Assembly (NCBI RefSeq): GCF_000016545.1 | Contig: NC_009437.1 | Span: 1,343,501-1,407,500 of the forward strand | Reading direction: 5' to 3' | Source: Caldicellulosiruptor saccharolyticus DSM 8903 | GTDB taxonomy: Bacteria; Bacillota; Thermoanaerobacteria; Caldicellulosiruptorales; Caldicellulosiruptoraceae | DNA length: 64,000 nucleotides | In this document: one piece after another, positions 1 to 9,477 of the stretch | Numbering within the stretch: position 1 is the first letter of the stretch | Layout of the letters: the number at the start of each line of letters is the position of its first letter | Position numbers and translations under genes: made by a program | The notes under the pieces: generated by a model | Told to the model about the DNA's origin: nothing | The model's database searches: none | The model's input: the letters and a program-made list of their open reading frames with translations, nothing else

Positions 1-1218
1 TGTTTCCATTTCATAGCGTATATTGTAGAGCTGTAATATATTGTAACTACATTTTTTAAGAATAGGTACTCCGTTTTTCCACTTGCCCCGACGCAAGTTT
101 TCTCTTTGTAAATATATGTTTATCTCTAAAACTTCTACAGATTGAAAATAACCACCGGAGTTTATTCTTATCTTTTCAATCATACTGTTTACGCTTTCTA
201 CAGCATTAGTAGTATAAATGTACTTTCTTAAATCTTCAGGATACCTCATATGTGCAAGATAGAACTCTGCTTTTTCGCAAATACCTTTTATGAATCGAGG
301 ATATTTTGAGGAGTATTGCTCACAAAGAAGTTTGAACTTTGAAATAGCTTCGTCAAAATCAGCAGAGGAAGTTCTTAGTTTATCAAGCTCTTTGTTGAAA
401 ACGGAAGCATCATCTTTTGCCATATGTTTTCTGACATTGCGTTGAAGGTGAACAAAACATAGTTGATGGTCGGCAAGGGGATAAGCGAGTCTAACAGCAT
501 CGATAATGCCTGGAAAATCATCGCTTACAACTATTAAGACTTTTTTAAGACCTCTTGTAATTAAGTCGTCAAAGACTCTCATCCAATCGGCTTTGTTTTC
601 TTTGCCGAAGAAAGTGTAGATACCGAAGATATCTTTTTTGCCTTCTAAATCAATGCCAAGCACGACATAGCAAGTAGCTTGTTTAACTTTTGAGTTATCT
701 TTAATTTCGCAATGGTAACCGTCAATGATAAGAGCAAAAGCACTTTCAGGAAGTTCTCTTTGTTTGAAAAGTTGAAGCTCGTTTTTAAGATCGTTTTTGA
801 TTTTTTCGATTTCGTCTTCAGAATAAGGCAGATTCATGCTTTTAAGAGTTTGGACAAGAGAACTTTCTGAGTAACCATTGGCGACTAAAGACATGAGCAG
901 GTCAGTGTATGAGCTGTCAACCCTTTTGTAGCGGTCAGGGAGAATGGAAGGTCGAAAGTTACCAGAGCGTGTGCGAGGAACAGAAATTTCAAGGCTGCCA
1001 ACAGGTGTTGCAAGTTTTCTGCCGTAAAAACCATTGCCTTTATCGTTTTCGTTTTTAGCAAGGTAAACAGTTCTTTCTGATAACATAAAGCAATCGAGCA
1101 AGTTTTCCAAAAGCTGTTTTAAAGCTGGGCGAGTAGGATCATCTTTGGAGCAATACATATTTAATACTTGCTCGATAGCCATATTTTTAGCGGTTTCAAA
1201 AATTTCATTTTTCTCCAT
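1..1218 (-). CDS. IS256/Mutator-type DDE transposase (3' end outside window)
   Basis: The frame starts at ATG 1218 and stays open for 406 codons to the window edge, close to the usual full length of IS256-family transposases. The Mutator-type catalytic triad is visible: Asp166 in LIIDGYHC, Asp233/234 in VVSDDFPG, and Glu341 in TNAVESVNSMIEKIR. The C-x2-H signature of the family (CFVHLQRN) follows the second Asp. It cuts and joins the ends of its own element. No frameshift or internal stop is seen. The family call is firm; which named IS it is cannot be told from here. Confidence 0.93.
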   Translation of the reverse strand, partial: MEKNEIFETAKNMAIEQVLNMYCSKDDPTRPALKQLLENLLDCFMLSERTVYLAKNENDKGNGFYGRKLATPVGSLEISVPRTRSGNFRPSILPDRYKRVDSSYTDLLMSLVANGYSESSLVQTLKSMNLPYSEDEIEKIKNDLKNELQLFKQRELPESAFALIIDGYHCEIKDNSKVKQATCYVVLGIDLEGKKDIFGIYTFFGKENKADWMRVFDDLITRGLKKVLIVVSDDFPGIIDAVRLAYPLADHQLCFVHLQRNVRKHMAKDDASVFNKELDKLRTSSADFDEAISKFKLLCEQYSSKYPRFIKGICEKAEFYLAHMRYPEDLRKYIYTTNAVESVNSMIEKIRINSGGYFQSVEVLEINIYLQRENLRRGKWKNGVPILKKCSYNILQLYNIRYEMET

Positions 1219-1276
1219 AATCGTGAGCCCCCCTTTGGTGATTATTTCAACACTAATTATACAGTGGACACAATTT
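1..1276 (-). mobile_element. IS256-family insertion sequence, one end only
   Basis: The element enters from the left edge, so its far end and any target duplication are outside the window. It consists of a transposase gene read leftwards plus about 58 non-coding bases upstream of its start. A likely terminal repeat lies at 1253-1271; read on the minus strand it is GTGTCCACTGTATAATTAG. The outer boundary near 1276 is an estimate, because the second terminal repeat cannot be compared. The transposase frame is open throughout the visible part, so the copy may be intact. Confidence 0.8.
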
Positions 1277-1480
1277 TATTTTAACTCCCAATAGTTTGAG
1301 TGATTCACATCTTGAGGGGGTAAAGAAATTCTTAGCTTTGCGAGGAGATTAAGTCATGTCGAGTAGCAAAGCGCCCCTTTTGGTAGGAGTTCACATCTTA
1401 AACAATGTATAAAGAGTAACAAGTGAAGAAAGAAGGATAAAATGATTCTTTATAAAAAGTAAGTAGATTGGAAAATGTGA

Positions 1481-1644
1481 GCGGGTGGTCAGAGTACATC
1501 CCCCATACGGGCGAAGACCCTGCATACGAGCATAACTGACGTCCACGCCATGGTAGATGGGACGAGGGAATTGAGGGCAAGTGAGAAAAGACCCTGAGAG
1601 ACATGAGAGGGTAAACGCCATGGTTATTGTGGATAAATACCCGC
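1481..1644 (+). ncRNA. structured RNA candidate, possibly HEARO/IsrB-type omega RNA without its protein
   Basis: The segment is closed by GCGGGT (1481-1486) pairing with ACCCGC (1639-1644). Inside, a two-part motif occurs twice: AAGACCCTG then ACGCCATGGT, at 1514-1554 and 1588-1624. Local GC content is clearly above the surroundings, as expected of a folded RNA in an AT-rich genome. It directly follows GTGA (1477-1480). From memory, HEARO RNAs sit immediately after ATGA or GTGA, and stand-alone copies without the IsrB nuclease gene exist. No IsrB reading frame follows. The class assignment is inference; only the structure and repeats are seen. Confidence 0.4.
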
Positions 1645-1934
1645 CGTAATATGGTAGAATAACAAGATAAATACAAGATGGAGGCCAATTCTAAGTTGGG
1701 CATGGTAGAATAAAGCAATAATAACAATATCAAGAACAAAATTGTTTGTTTCGATAACGAAATTTAAAGAAACCGTGAGATATTTTGAGAAAATCAAAGG
1801 TATATTGAGAGAGGAGGTTATATATAAAGGGGGGGTGGCAGCTTAAGCTGCTCCCTTGTCACTTTTTAATCATGCAATTTACACTTTTGGCGGTGTTTAT
1901 AAGGGATGAAACTATTAATTATGTTTTTAGTAAT

Positions 1935-1972
1935 GGCTATCACAAAAAACAAAAAATAGATAGCCTTTTTTT
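1935..1972 (+). terminator. rho-independent terminator
   Basis: GGCTATC (1935-1941) pairs with GATAGCC (1959-1965), followed by seven T. It works only in the + direction, since no T tract follows on the other strand. It ends whatever is transcribed across 1277-1930 and insulates the gene at 2080. Confidence 0.75.
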
Positions 1973-2079
1973 ATTTTGTAACAACTTTTTAACATTTGAG
2001 TAGTAGAAGCAGGCATAAAAAAAGGGTAAAATATTATATATGAAAACCTGTAAAAAATCAAAGTAAGGAGAAGGCAAAA

Positions 2080-3477
2080 ATGGTAGGGTATTTATTGCCA
2101 CATCCGCCAATTCTAATTGACAAAATTGGGAACGGAGAAGAGAAAAAATGTCAGGCAACTTTAGATGCATTGGAGAAAGTGACAAATGAGATTATAGAGT
2201 ACAAACCTGATGTAGTTGTTATTATATCACCGCACGCACCGCTCTTTTCTGATGCCTTTTTCTTAAATGACAAATCTGTCGTTGAAGGTAACCTTACAAG
2301 ATGGGGTGTGCGAGGAGTTGAATTTAAGTTCAATAATAGTCTCAAAATAGTTGAAGATATAGCAAAGATGAGCGAAGAAGAGGGTTTAAGTATTGGATTT
2401 GTAACAGAGAAGATTGAGAGAAGATATGGAATTTCGCGCGAGCTTGACCATGGTGCAATAGTCCCACTGTATTTTATAACCAAAAAGTATAGAAATTTTG
2501 AACTCATTCACACAGCGTACTGTATGGTTGATGATATAAAACTGTACAAATATGGAATGATAATAAGAAAAGCTCTTGAAAAACATGGAAAAAGAGGCTT
2601 AATTATTGCTTCTGGTGACCTTTCACACAAGCTAAAAGAAGATGGCCCTTATGGATTTGCTAAAGAAGGTGTTGAGTTTGATAGGCTTTTGGTTGATCTT
2701 TTGCAAAAGAGTAACATAAAAGGTCTTTATGATATAGAACCTGGTTTTTCTGAAAGAGCTGCAGAGTGTGGTTTTAGGTCAATAAAGGTATTAATTGGTG
2801 CATTTGACGGCTATGAGATAGAATCAAAGGTTTACTCTTATGAAGGACCGTTTGGGGTAGGGTACTGTGTTGCTGGATTTTACCAAAAAGGTACTACAAC
2901 ATCCCTTCTTGATGAGATAGCTATTAAAAAAGAACAAAGACTCAAAAAAATCAGAGAGAATGAAGATGAATATATAAGACTTGCGAGAGAGAGTTTGGAG
3001 TACTATGTAAAGCACAGGAGATATATGGACTATATACCAGAATATGTTACAGAGAGAATGTTAAAAGAGAGAGCAGGGGTTTTTGTGTCGATTAAAAAGG
3101 ATGGAAACTTGAGAGGATGTATAGGTACAATTTATCCTACTCAAGAAAACATTGCAAAAGAGATAATCAGAAACGCTGTTGCAGCAGGTTTTCATGACCC
3201 GAGGTTTGAAGAGGTAACAGAAGATGAGCTTGATTCCTTAGTTTATGATGTAGATATTTTGAGCGCGCCTGAGAAGGTAACTTCAATTTCAGAACTTGAT
3301 CCCAAAAAGTATGGTGTGATTGTGCGAAAAGGTGCAAGGCAAGGGCTTTTGCTTCCTGATTTAGAAGGTGTTGACACAATTGAAGAGCAGCTCAAGATAG
3401 CCTGCAGAAAAGCAGGGATTGACTATGCCAGAGAAGATTTTGAGATAGAAAGGTTTACAGTTGAAAGGCACAAGTAA
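2080..3477 (+). CDS. AmmeMemoRadiSam protein B-A fusion (MEMO domain plus AMMECR1 domain)
   Basis: A 465-residue two-domain protein. Residues 1 to about 285 are MEMO-like, of the LigB/class III extradiol dioxygenase fold, with the histidine motifs HPPIL near the start, SPHAP near residue 52, ELDHG and GDLSH. Residues from about 295 to the end are an AMMECR1 domain with the family core LRGCIGTI and HDPRFEEV. In many genomes these are separate proteins A and B of the AmmeMemoRadiSam set; here they are fused. The next gene, 15 bases on, is the radical SAM member. The substrate is not established; human MEMO1 has been linked to metal binding. The start is supported by AAGGAG upstream of ATG. Confidence 0.9.
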   Translation: MVGYLLPHPPILIDKIGNGEEKKCQATLDALEKVTNEIIEYKPDVVVIISPHAPLFSDAFFLNDKSVVEGNLTRWGVRGVEFKFNNSLKIVEDIAKMSEEEGLSIGFVTEKIERRYGISRELDHGAIVPLYFITKKYRNFELIHTAYCMVDDIKLYKYGMIIRKALEKHGKRGLIIASGDLSHKLKEDGPYGFAKEGVEFDRLLVDLLQKSNIKGLYDIEPGFSERAAECGFRSIKVLIGAFDGYEIESKVYSYEGPFGVGYCVAGFYQKGTTTSLLDEIAIKKEQRLKKIRENEDEYIRLARESLEYYVKHRRYMDYIPEYVTERMLKERAGVFVSIKKDGNLRGCIGTIYPTQENIAKEIIRNAVAAGFHDPRFEEVTEDELDSLVYDVDILSAPEKVTSISELDPKKYGVIVRKGARQGLLLPDLEGVDTIEEQLKIACRKAGIDYAREDFEIERFTVERHK

Positions 3478-3492
3478 GGAGAAGTATAAGAA

Positions 3493-4341
3493 ATGGTAGA
3501 AGCAAGATATTATGAGAAATTGGAAAATAAAAAGGTAAGGTGCAAGCTCTGTCCGCATGGGTGTGTGATTTTGCCTGGTAATACTGGTTTTTGCAGGGCA
3601 AGAAAAAATATTGATGGAAAGCTCTATTCGCTAAATTATGGATATATATCTTCAATTGCGTTTGACCCAATAGAGAAAAAGCCTCTTTATCACTTTTACC
3701 CTGGTTCAAGTATACTTTCAATAGGGACATTTGGGTGTTCGTTTAGGTGCCAGCACTGCCAAAACTTTGAGATTTCCCAGCTTATTCCCAATGTATTTGA
3801 AGTTGATACAGAGCGTTTAATTGAGCTTGCGAAGAAAGACAAAGACTGTATTGGCATTGCATTTACTTACAATGAACCGACAATTTGGTTTGAATATGTT
3901 TTAGATGTTGCAAAGAAGTTTAAAGAAGAGGGGTTTAAAACTGTCCTTGTCACAAATGGGTATTTAAATGAAGAGCCACTTTTGGAACTTCTTGAGGTCA
4001 TTGATGCTGCAAATATCGATTTGAAGGCCTTCAATGATGAGTTTTACAAGAAGGTGTGCAGTGGCGATTTGGAAAGCGTCAAGAGGTTTATTGAAATCTG
4101 TAACAAAAAGATTCACATTGAGATAACAACGCTTATAATTCCAACCTTAAACGATTCTGAAGAAGAGGTAGAAAATCTTGCAAAGTGGCTTTCTTCAATT
4201 GACGATAGGATTCCTTTGCATTTGACCAGGTATTTCCCGAGATATAAAATGACTTTACCACCAACGCCAAAAGAGACGTTATTTAAACTCAGGGAGATTG
4301 CAAAGAAATATTTGATGTATGTATATTTAGGAAATATCTAA
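3493..4341 (+). CDS. amrS: AmmeMemoRadiSam radical SAM enzyme AmrS
   Basis: A 282-residue radical SAM protein related to pyruvate formate-lyase activating enzymes. The cluster-binding motif is C82-x3-C86-x2-C89 in GCSFRCQHCQ. Four extra N-terminal cysteines (17, 20, 24 and 34, in CKLCPHGC and GFCRAR) are typical of AmrS and may bind further metal. It follows the fused MEMO/AMMECR1 gene by 15 bases and has its own AAGGAGA ribosome-binding site, so the two are very likely one operon. It should cleave S-adenosylmethionine to make a radical; the modified target is unknown and may be the fusion protein next door. Confidence 0.9.
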   Translation: MVEARYYEKLENKKVRCKLCPHGCVILPGNTGFCRARKNIDGKLYSLNYGYISSIAFDPIEKKPLYHFYPGSSILSIGTFGCSFRCQHCQNFEISQLIPNVFEVDTERLIELAKKDKDCIGIAFTYNEPTIWFEYVLDVAKKFKEEGFKTVLVTNGYLNEEPLLELLEVIDAANIDLKAFNDEFYKKVCSGDLESVKRFIEICNKKIHIEITTLIIPTLNDSEEEVENLAKWLSSIDDRIPLHLTRYFPRYKMTLPPTPKETLFKLREIAKKYLMYVYLGNI

Positions 4342-4363
4342 AAAAGCAGTGGGGGAATTTGAT

Positions 4364-5221
4364 TTGTTGAAAGACTTTTCTTTTTATATTCAGGAGTTTT
4401 TAAGAAATATATCTCTTATCAGAATAACACCGTTTGATATTATTGACATTGCAATTGTGTCATTTGTGATATACAAAATAATTGTGTGGATAAAGGACAC
4501 AAGAGCGTATCAGCTAATAAAAGGAATTGTGATTTTAATAATTATAACTCAGGTTAGCAAATGGCTGAACCTGAATGTTATAAACTGGCTTTTGACGAAT
4601 ACGCTCTCATACGGTGTTTTGGCGCTTTTGATAGTCTTCCAACCAGAGCTAAGACGCGCTTTAGAGGAGATTGGAAGGAGCAAAATTTGGGGAAAGTTTT
4701 TTTGGGTTGGGTCTGACGAAGAGACACTTTTAAAGTGGCAAAATAGTGTTGAGGAGATTATAAAAGCTGTGATGTATCTTTCAAAAAATAAAATTGGCGC
4801 ATTGATTGTGATTGAAGGGCAGACAAAGATAGGTGATATAATCAACACAGGGATAATAATTGACTCAGAGATATCGTCCCAGCTTCTTATTAATATCTTC
4901 ATTCCGAACACACCATTGCACGACGGTGCAGTGATTATAAGAGATGGAAAGATAAAAGCTGCTGCATGTTTTTTGCCTCTTTCAGAGAACAGGTACATAA
5001 GCAAAGAACTTGGTACGCGTCACAGAGCGGCACTTGGTATTTCAGAAAACTCTGATGCAACTGCAATAGTTGTATCAGAGGAGACAGGAATTATATCTGT
5101 TGCGTATAACGGAGGACTTACACGAAACTTAGGACCTGAAGCTTTGAGGAAGATACTGCTCAGGCCTTTGAAAGTTGAGAAAGAGAAGAACGGTCTTAAT
5201 ATATTTAGGTGGAGGCGTTAA
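4364..5221 (+). CDS. cdaA: diadenylate cyclase CdaA (c-di-AMP synthase)
   Basis: Three hydrophobic helices occupy roughly the first 90 residues, followed by a DisA_N cyclase domain with the two catalytic motifs LHDGAVI and RHRAALG. It condenses two ATP into cyclic-di-AMP at the membrane, a signal for potassium and cell-wall balance. The partner cdaR follows within 3 bases, the conserved Firmicute pairing; glmM, often third, is absent here. I chose TTG 4364 because GGGGG at 4351-4355 lies 8 bases upstream; GTG 4349 would add five residues but has no visible ribosome-binding site. The length is about 285 residues, usual for the family. Confidence 0.93.
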   Translation: MLKDFSFYIQEFLRNISLIRITPFDIIDIAIVSFVIYKIIVWIKDTRAYQLIKGIVILIIITQVSKWLNLNVINWLLTNTLSYGVLALLIVFQPELRRALEEIGRSKIWGKFFWVGSDEETLLKWQNSVEEIIKAVMYLSKNKIGALIVIEGQTKIGDIINTGIIIDSEISSQLLINIFIPNTPLHDGAVIIRDGKIKAAACFLPLSENRYISKELGTRHRAALGISENSDATAIVVSEETGIISVAYNGGLTRNLGPEALRKILLRPLKVEKEKNGLNIFRWRR

Positions 5222-5224
5222 GAT

Positions 5225-6451
5225 TTGAAGAAGATTGAGCTCAAAAAACCAAAAGATGACACTTTCTGGCTAAAGGTCTTGTCAGTTTTTATTGCTATCA
5301 TTTTGTGGTTTTATATAAATAGCATCATAAATCCTATAAAGAAAAAAGAGATAATTGTACCAATACGCTATAATATTTCAACTTTATCAAAAGGGCTTGT
5401 TATGACAGAGTCTGATACAAAAGAAGTAAGGATAGTTGTTAGCGGAACTCAGGATGAGCTCAGCAAGGTGGATGAGAAGAATATTCAAGCAGTGGTTGAT
5501 TTTACTAATGTAAGACAGACAGGTGAAATGAAACTTCCAATAAATATAAATAATCCTTACCATAGAATTAATATAGAGAGTATTTACCCAAAAAATGTAG
5601 TAGTAAACATTGACAATCTTGTAACAATCCAAAAAGATGTCACAGTTGAAATAAACGGAAATCCTAAGAAAGGGTACATAATAAATGGCTATCAAGAAGA
5701 GCCAAACGTTATAAGCATAAAAGGTGCTGAGAGTGATATAAAAGAGATTTCAAAGTGTATTGCTCAGCTAAACTTAAGCCTTAATGACAGGTCGTTTAAG
5801 GCTTCTGTTCCTGTTAAAATTTTAGACTCAAATGGCAAGGATATAACATCACTTTTTGAACTGTCTCAAAAAAGTATTGATGTGTATGTAGACATCTTAA
5901 AGACGAAACAGGTACCACTTACTGTGAAGTTTAAAAATCAGCTTCCGCCAAATAAGGTTATATCAAAGATTGTACTAAAACCGTCAACAATTAATGTTGC
6001 GGGGAAAGAAGAGGATATAAATTCTTTAAATGAAATTGTTGTAGGAACAATTGATACGCGAGTGCTGGAGAATATTTCAACGTTCCAGTTTGATTTTAAT
6101 GTTCCAAAAAATATTAAAGCTTTAGACAATGTCAAGCAAGTTGTAATAACAATCTATACCGATTCAATTGTCCAGAAATCAATTACCGTCCCGGTTGAGG
6201 TGAGAGGTTTAAGCAACCAGTATTTAGCCCAGCTAAACCCTGATAAGGTGACGCTTAAAATAAAGTATTCCCAGAGCAATCAAAGTTCGATTGATTTTTC
6301 CTCATTTAAAGCGTATGTTGATGTTTCGAATTTAACACAAGGCAATTATAGCTTACCACTTGTGCTTGAAAATCCGAACAATATTGAGGATGTAGAGGTA
6401 TCTCCTTCTTACATAAAGGTCACAATAACAGAGAAAAACCAAATCCAGTAG
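5225..6451 (+). CDS. cdaR: CdaA regulatory protein CdaR (YbbR repeats)
   Basis: A 408-residue protein with one N-terminal membrane helix (FWLKVLSVFIAIILWFYI region) and an external part made of repeated YbbR domains, visible as recurring segments of the type P-x2-V-x-V-x-I-x-G. It binds CdaA at the membrane and tunes cyclic-di-AMP production in relatives. The TTG start at 5225 follows GGAGG at the end of cdaA by about 9 bases, so the two genes are translationally close and almost certainly cotranscribed. There is nothing unusual in length or composition. Confidence 0.9.
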   Translation: MKKIELKKPKDDTFWLKVLSVFIAIILWFYINSIINPIKKKEIIVPIRYNISTLSKGLVMTESDTKEVRIVVSGTQDELSKVDEKNIQAVVDFTNVRQTGEMKLPININNPYHRINIESIYPKNVVVNIDNLVTIQKDVTVEINGNPKKGYIINGYQEEPNVISIKGAESDIKEISKCIAQLNLSLNDRSFKASVPVKILDSNGKDITSLFELSQKSIDVYVDILKTKQVPLTVKFKNQLPPNKVISKIVLKPSTINVAGKEEDINSLNEIVVGTIDTRVLENISTFQFDFNVPKNIKALDNVKQVVITIYTDSIVQKSITVPVEVRGLSNQYLAQLNPDKVTLKIKYSQSNQSSIDFSSFKAYVDVSNLTQGNYSLPLVLENPNNIEDVEVSPSYIKVTITEKNQIQ

Positions 6452-6514
6452 ATTTATTCTGGTTAAATGATTCAATAAATAGTTTTTTAAAGACAGTGAA
6501 GGAGATGGCAAAAG

Positions 6515-8296
6515 ATGCTGACATTGCAGGAAAAACTTGCAAACCTTCCGACAACTCCAGGCGTTTATATGATGAAAGATGAGAATGGAAAGGTTATATA
6601 TGTGGGCAAGGCAGTCAACTTGCGAAACAGGGTAAGACAGTATTTTCAAAACTCCGACATGACGCCCAAAACAAGGCTTATGGTAAAAAAAATTAAAGAC
6701 TTTGAGTATATTGTTACAGACACAGAGGTTGAGGCTTTGATTTTAGAGTGCAATCTAATTAAAGAATACAGGCCAAAGTACAATGTGCTTTTGCGAGATG
6801 ACAAGAACTATCAGTATATTAAAATTACGAATGAGATGTTTCCAAGACTTGTCACAACAAGAAAGGTTGAAAAGGACGGCGCAAAGTATTTTGGACCATA
6901 TGTAAGCGGCTATTCTGTTAAGCAGACAATTGAGCTTTTAAAAAGCCTTTTTATGCTGAGAACATGCAAAAGAAAGTTTCCTGACCAGCTTGGCAAGGGC
7001 AGACCTTGTTTGAATTTTTATATAGAAAGGTGCCTGGGTGTTTGCAAAGGGGATATTCCTGAAGAAGAATATCAAAAACTTGTTGAAAAGGCAGTAAAAG
7101 TGCTAAGTGGTAAAGGTGATGAGATTGTTGAAGAGCTGAAAAAGAAGATGTTTGAGTATGCAGACAATCTCATGTTTGAAAAGGCTCAGGAGATAAAGAA
7201 CAAGATTACAAGCCTTGAGCAGATTATTACAAAACAGAAGGTTATTTATGCTGATGATAGAAGCGAGGATGTGATAAACTATGCAGAGGATTCTTCCAAC
7301 ATTTGCATAGTTGTTTTGGTAATCAGAAATGGAAAGCTAATCAATAAAGAGGAATTTGTTTTAAAAAATGATGAAGAGGTATTTGAAAGGTTTTTAGAGC
7401 AATACTACTCAGATGTTGTGTCAGTCCCAAAAGAGATTATACTTCCACACGAGGTTGGAAATGGCGAGAATATAGAAAAGATGATTGAAAAGCTATACGG
7501 TTTTAAAGCTAAAATTGTTGTTCCAAAACAAGGTGAGAAAAAACAGCTTCTTGAGATGGCAAAAAAGAACGCAGAAATTTCGCTTGTCAATAAACAGAGG
7601 ATAGAAAACTATTACATTGAAGCTCTTTTGCATCTTAAAAACTTGCTCGGTATAGAGCATGACATAGAAAAGATAGAAAGCTATGACATTTCTAATCTTG
7701 CAGGGGCTGACAATGTTGGAACACTTGTTGTATTTGAGGACGGTAAATTTAACAAGGACCTTTACAGAAAGTTTAAGTTAAAGAGTTTTGAAGGTCAGGA
7801 TGATATAAGAAGCGTGAAAGAGGTTTTGACAAGAAGATTTACAAACCTTGAGAAACATGGCCGCTTACCAGATCTCATTTTAATAGATGGTGGGCAAAAC
7901 CAGGTAAATGCTGCAGTTGAGGTTTTGAGGTCTTTAGGTTTTAATATTCCAGTTGCTGGTATGGTTAAAGATGACAGGCACAAAACAAGGGATTTAATTT
8001 ATAAAGGTCAGGAGCTTAATATTCAAAGAGATAGCCTTGTTTTCAAATTAATTTCTACAATCCAAGAAGAAACTCACAGGTTTGCAGTGAAATATCACAG
8101 AGAACTGAGGAAAAAACACCTTTATGAGTCTATACTTGATGAGATTGAAGGAATTGGTGAAAAGAGAAAGATCAAACTTTTTAGAATATTTGGTTCTATA
8201 GATAATTTAAGAAAGGCAAGCATAGAAGAGATTGTAAAAGCTGCTGATATTCCGTATGATATTGCGCTAAAGATAAAGGAGAAGATTGGCATTTAA
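6515..8296 (+). CDS. uvrC: excinuclease ABC subunit C
   Basis: 593 residues, the normal size for UvrC, the dual-incision nuclease of nucleotide excision repair. The N-terminal GIY-YIG nuclease starts with LPTTPGVYMMKD and GKVIYVGKA. A UvrB-interacting UVR segment lies near residues 200-235. The C-terminal RNase H-like nuclease shows the SYDISNLAG and DLILIDGG regions, and a helix-hairpin-helix pair ends the protein (ILDEIEGIGEKRKIKLF). The gene stands between cdaR and hprK, with AAGGAGA ahead of ATG. uvrA and uvrB are not in the window. Confidence 0.97.
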   Translation: MLTLQEKLANLPTTPGVYMMKDENGKVIYVGKAVNLRNRVRQYFQNSDMTPKTRLMVKKIKDFEYIVTDTEVEALILECNLIKEYRPKYNVLLRDDKNYQYIKITNEMFPRLVTTRKVEKDGAKYFGPYVSGYSVKQTIELLKSLFMLRTCKRKFPDQLGKGRPCLNFYIERCLGVCKGDIPEEEYQKLVEKAVKVLSGKGDEIVEELKKKMFEYADNLMFEKAQEIKNKITSLEQIITKQKVIYADDRSEDVINYAEDSSNICIVVLVIRNGKLINKEEFVLKNDEEVFERFLEQYYSDVVSVPKEIILPHEVGNGENIEKMIEKLYGFKAKIVVPKQGEKKQLLEMAKKNAEISLVNKQRIENYYIEALLHLKNLLGIEHDIEKIESYDISNLAGADNVGTLVVFEDGKFNKDLYRKFKLKSFEGQDDIRSVKEVLTRRFTNLEKHGRLPDLILIDGGQNQVNAAVEVLRSLGFNIPVAGMVKDDRHKTRDLIYKGQELNIQRDSLVFKLISTIQEETHRFAVKYHRELRKKHLYESILDEIEGIGEKRKIKLFRIFGSIDNLRKASIEEIVKAADIPYDIALKIKEKIGI

Positions 8297-8348
8297 AAAC
8301 TATTTGACAAGAATAGAAACTAATTGAATGAAAGGATGAGATGAAGAG

Positions 8349-9281
8349 TTGTTTTACACAACTGTTGGAAAGATAATAAAGGAGCTAAATTTAGAGTGTT
8401 TGACAGAAATTTCTAATATAGAAGAGAGAAAAATTAAAGACATGAACCTAAACCGTCCAGCTCTTCAGCTTATGGGATTTTTTGAATATTTTGATGAGCA
8501 ACGTGTTCAAATTATAGGTATCTCTGAGATGGCATATTTGAAGACAATGACAAAAACACAGAGAAGAAACGCAATTGAGAAACTTTTTCAAAGAGACATC
8601 CCCTGTGTGATAATTACATCAAACCAGGAGCCATTTGATGAGTTTTTAGAATTTTCTAAGAAATATGGAATTCCTCTTTTGAGAACAAGTGAGGTTACAA
8701 CCAGGTTTATGACAAATCTCAGCACGTTCTTGACACATGAGCTTGCACCAAGGATAACTCGTCATGGCACACTTGTAAATGTGTATGGTGAGGGTGTTTT
8801 GATGCTTGGGGAAAGCGGTGTAGGAAAGAGCGAGACTGCATTAGAACTTGTAAAAAGAGGTCATATTTTGGTTGCAGACGATGCGGTTGAGATAAGAAAA
8901 GTCTCTGAAAAGACGCTTGTTGGCGAGGCTCCAGAGATTATCAGACACTTGATAGAGATAAGAGGAATTGGTATTTTGGATGTAAAAAACCTTTTTGGAG
9001 TTGGTTGTGTAAAAGACTCTGAGAGAATCGACCTTGTAATACAACTGGAAACTTGGAAGACTGACAAAGAGTATGAACGACTTGGTCTTCATGACCAATA
9101 CATAGAGATATTGGGGATAAAAGTGCCTACGCTTGTGATACCAGTTCGGCCAGGGAGGAATTTGGCAATAATTGTTGAGGTTGCTGCAATGAACAACAGG
9201 CAAAAGAAGATGGGTTATAACGCTGCAAAAGCTCTGACAGAGAGGCTCCAGAGACAAATGAGTAGAAACGGGAATGAATGA
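8349..9281 (+). CDS. hprK: HPr kinase/phosphorylase
   Basis: A 310-residue bifunctional enzyme that phosphorylates HPr on a serine using ATP or pyrophosphate and removes the phosphate again, controlling carbon catabolite repression in Firmicutes. The Walker A loop GESGVGKSE lies near residue 155, and the family signature [17 protein letters not shown] follows. Start TTG 8349 is preceded by AAGGATGAG at good spacing. Its stop overlaps the start of a 29-codon frame. uvrC upstream is a frequent neighbour in related genomes. Confidence 0.96.
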
Positions 9282-9367
9282 AAAGTTGCGGTTTTAAAAA
9301 AGGCAGAATTGTACCTACAACTTTATTTGAAGGTCTTTTGATAGATGTTGATGAGGTGTTCAAATGA
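9278..9367 (+). CDS. 29-codon frame overlapping the hprK stop
   Basis: ATG 9278 overlaps the hprK stop (ATGA arrangement), which suggests translational coupling. The predicted peptide begins [19 protein letters not shown] and is 29 residues long with no recognisable domain or membrane segment. There is no independent ribosome-binding site. It may be a genuine small protein, the decayed start of a former gene, or chance. It belongs to no family known to me. Confidence 0.25.
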
Positions 9368-9477
9368 GAACATTTTATATATTGTAACACATTTGTTTTG
9401 GCTTTTAAAGTTGAAAAAACTGAAAAATTATTATATTATGAAATAGAAAAATTTAAAGAAAGGAGAAATGAAGAGCT

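Larger units (their letters stand above)
1277..2079. other. gene-free stretch between the IS and the AmmeMemo gene
   Basis: No convincing protein gene is seen on either strand; open frames on the minus strand near 1391-1739 have no ribosome-binding site and overlap RNA-like structure. The stretch contains an inverted repeat around 1332-1366 (GCTTTGC with GCAAAGC), a structured-RNA candidate at 1481-1644, the direct repeat ATGGTAGAATAA at about 1651 and 1703, an imperfect palindrome at 1833-1855 (GCAGC-TTAA-GCTGC core), and a plus-strand terminator at 1935-1972. A + strand terminator with no gene ahead of it suggests that something non-coding is transcribed here. Confidence 0.6.

Noticed and set aside
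1391-1739. Minus-strand open frames of 76 and 113 codons
   Set aside because: They have no ribosome-binding site, odd composition, and overlap the structured-RNA candidate.
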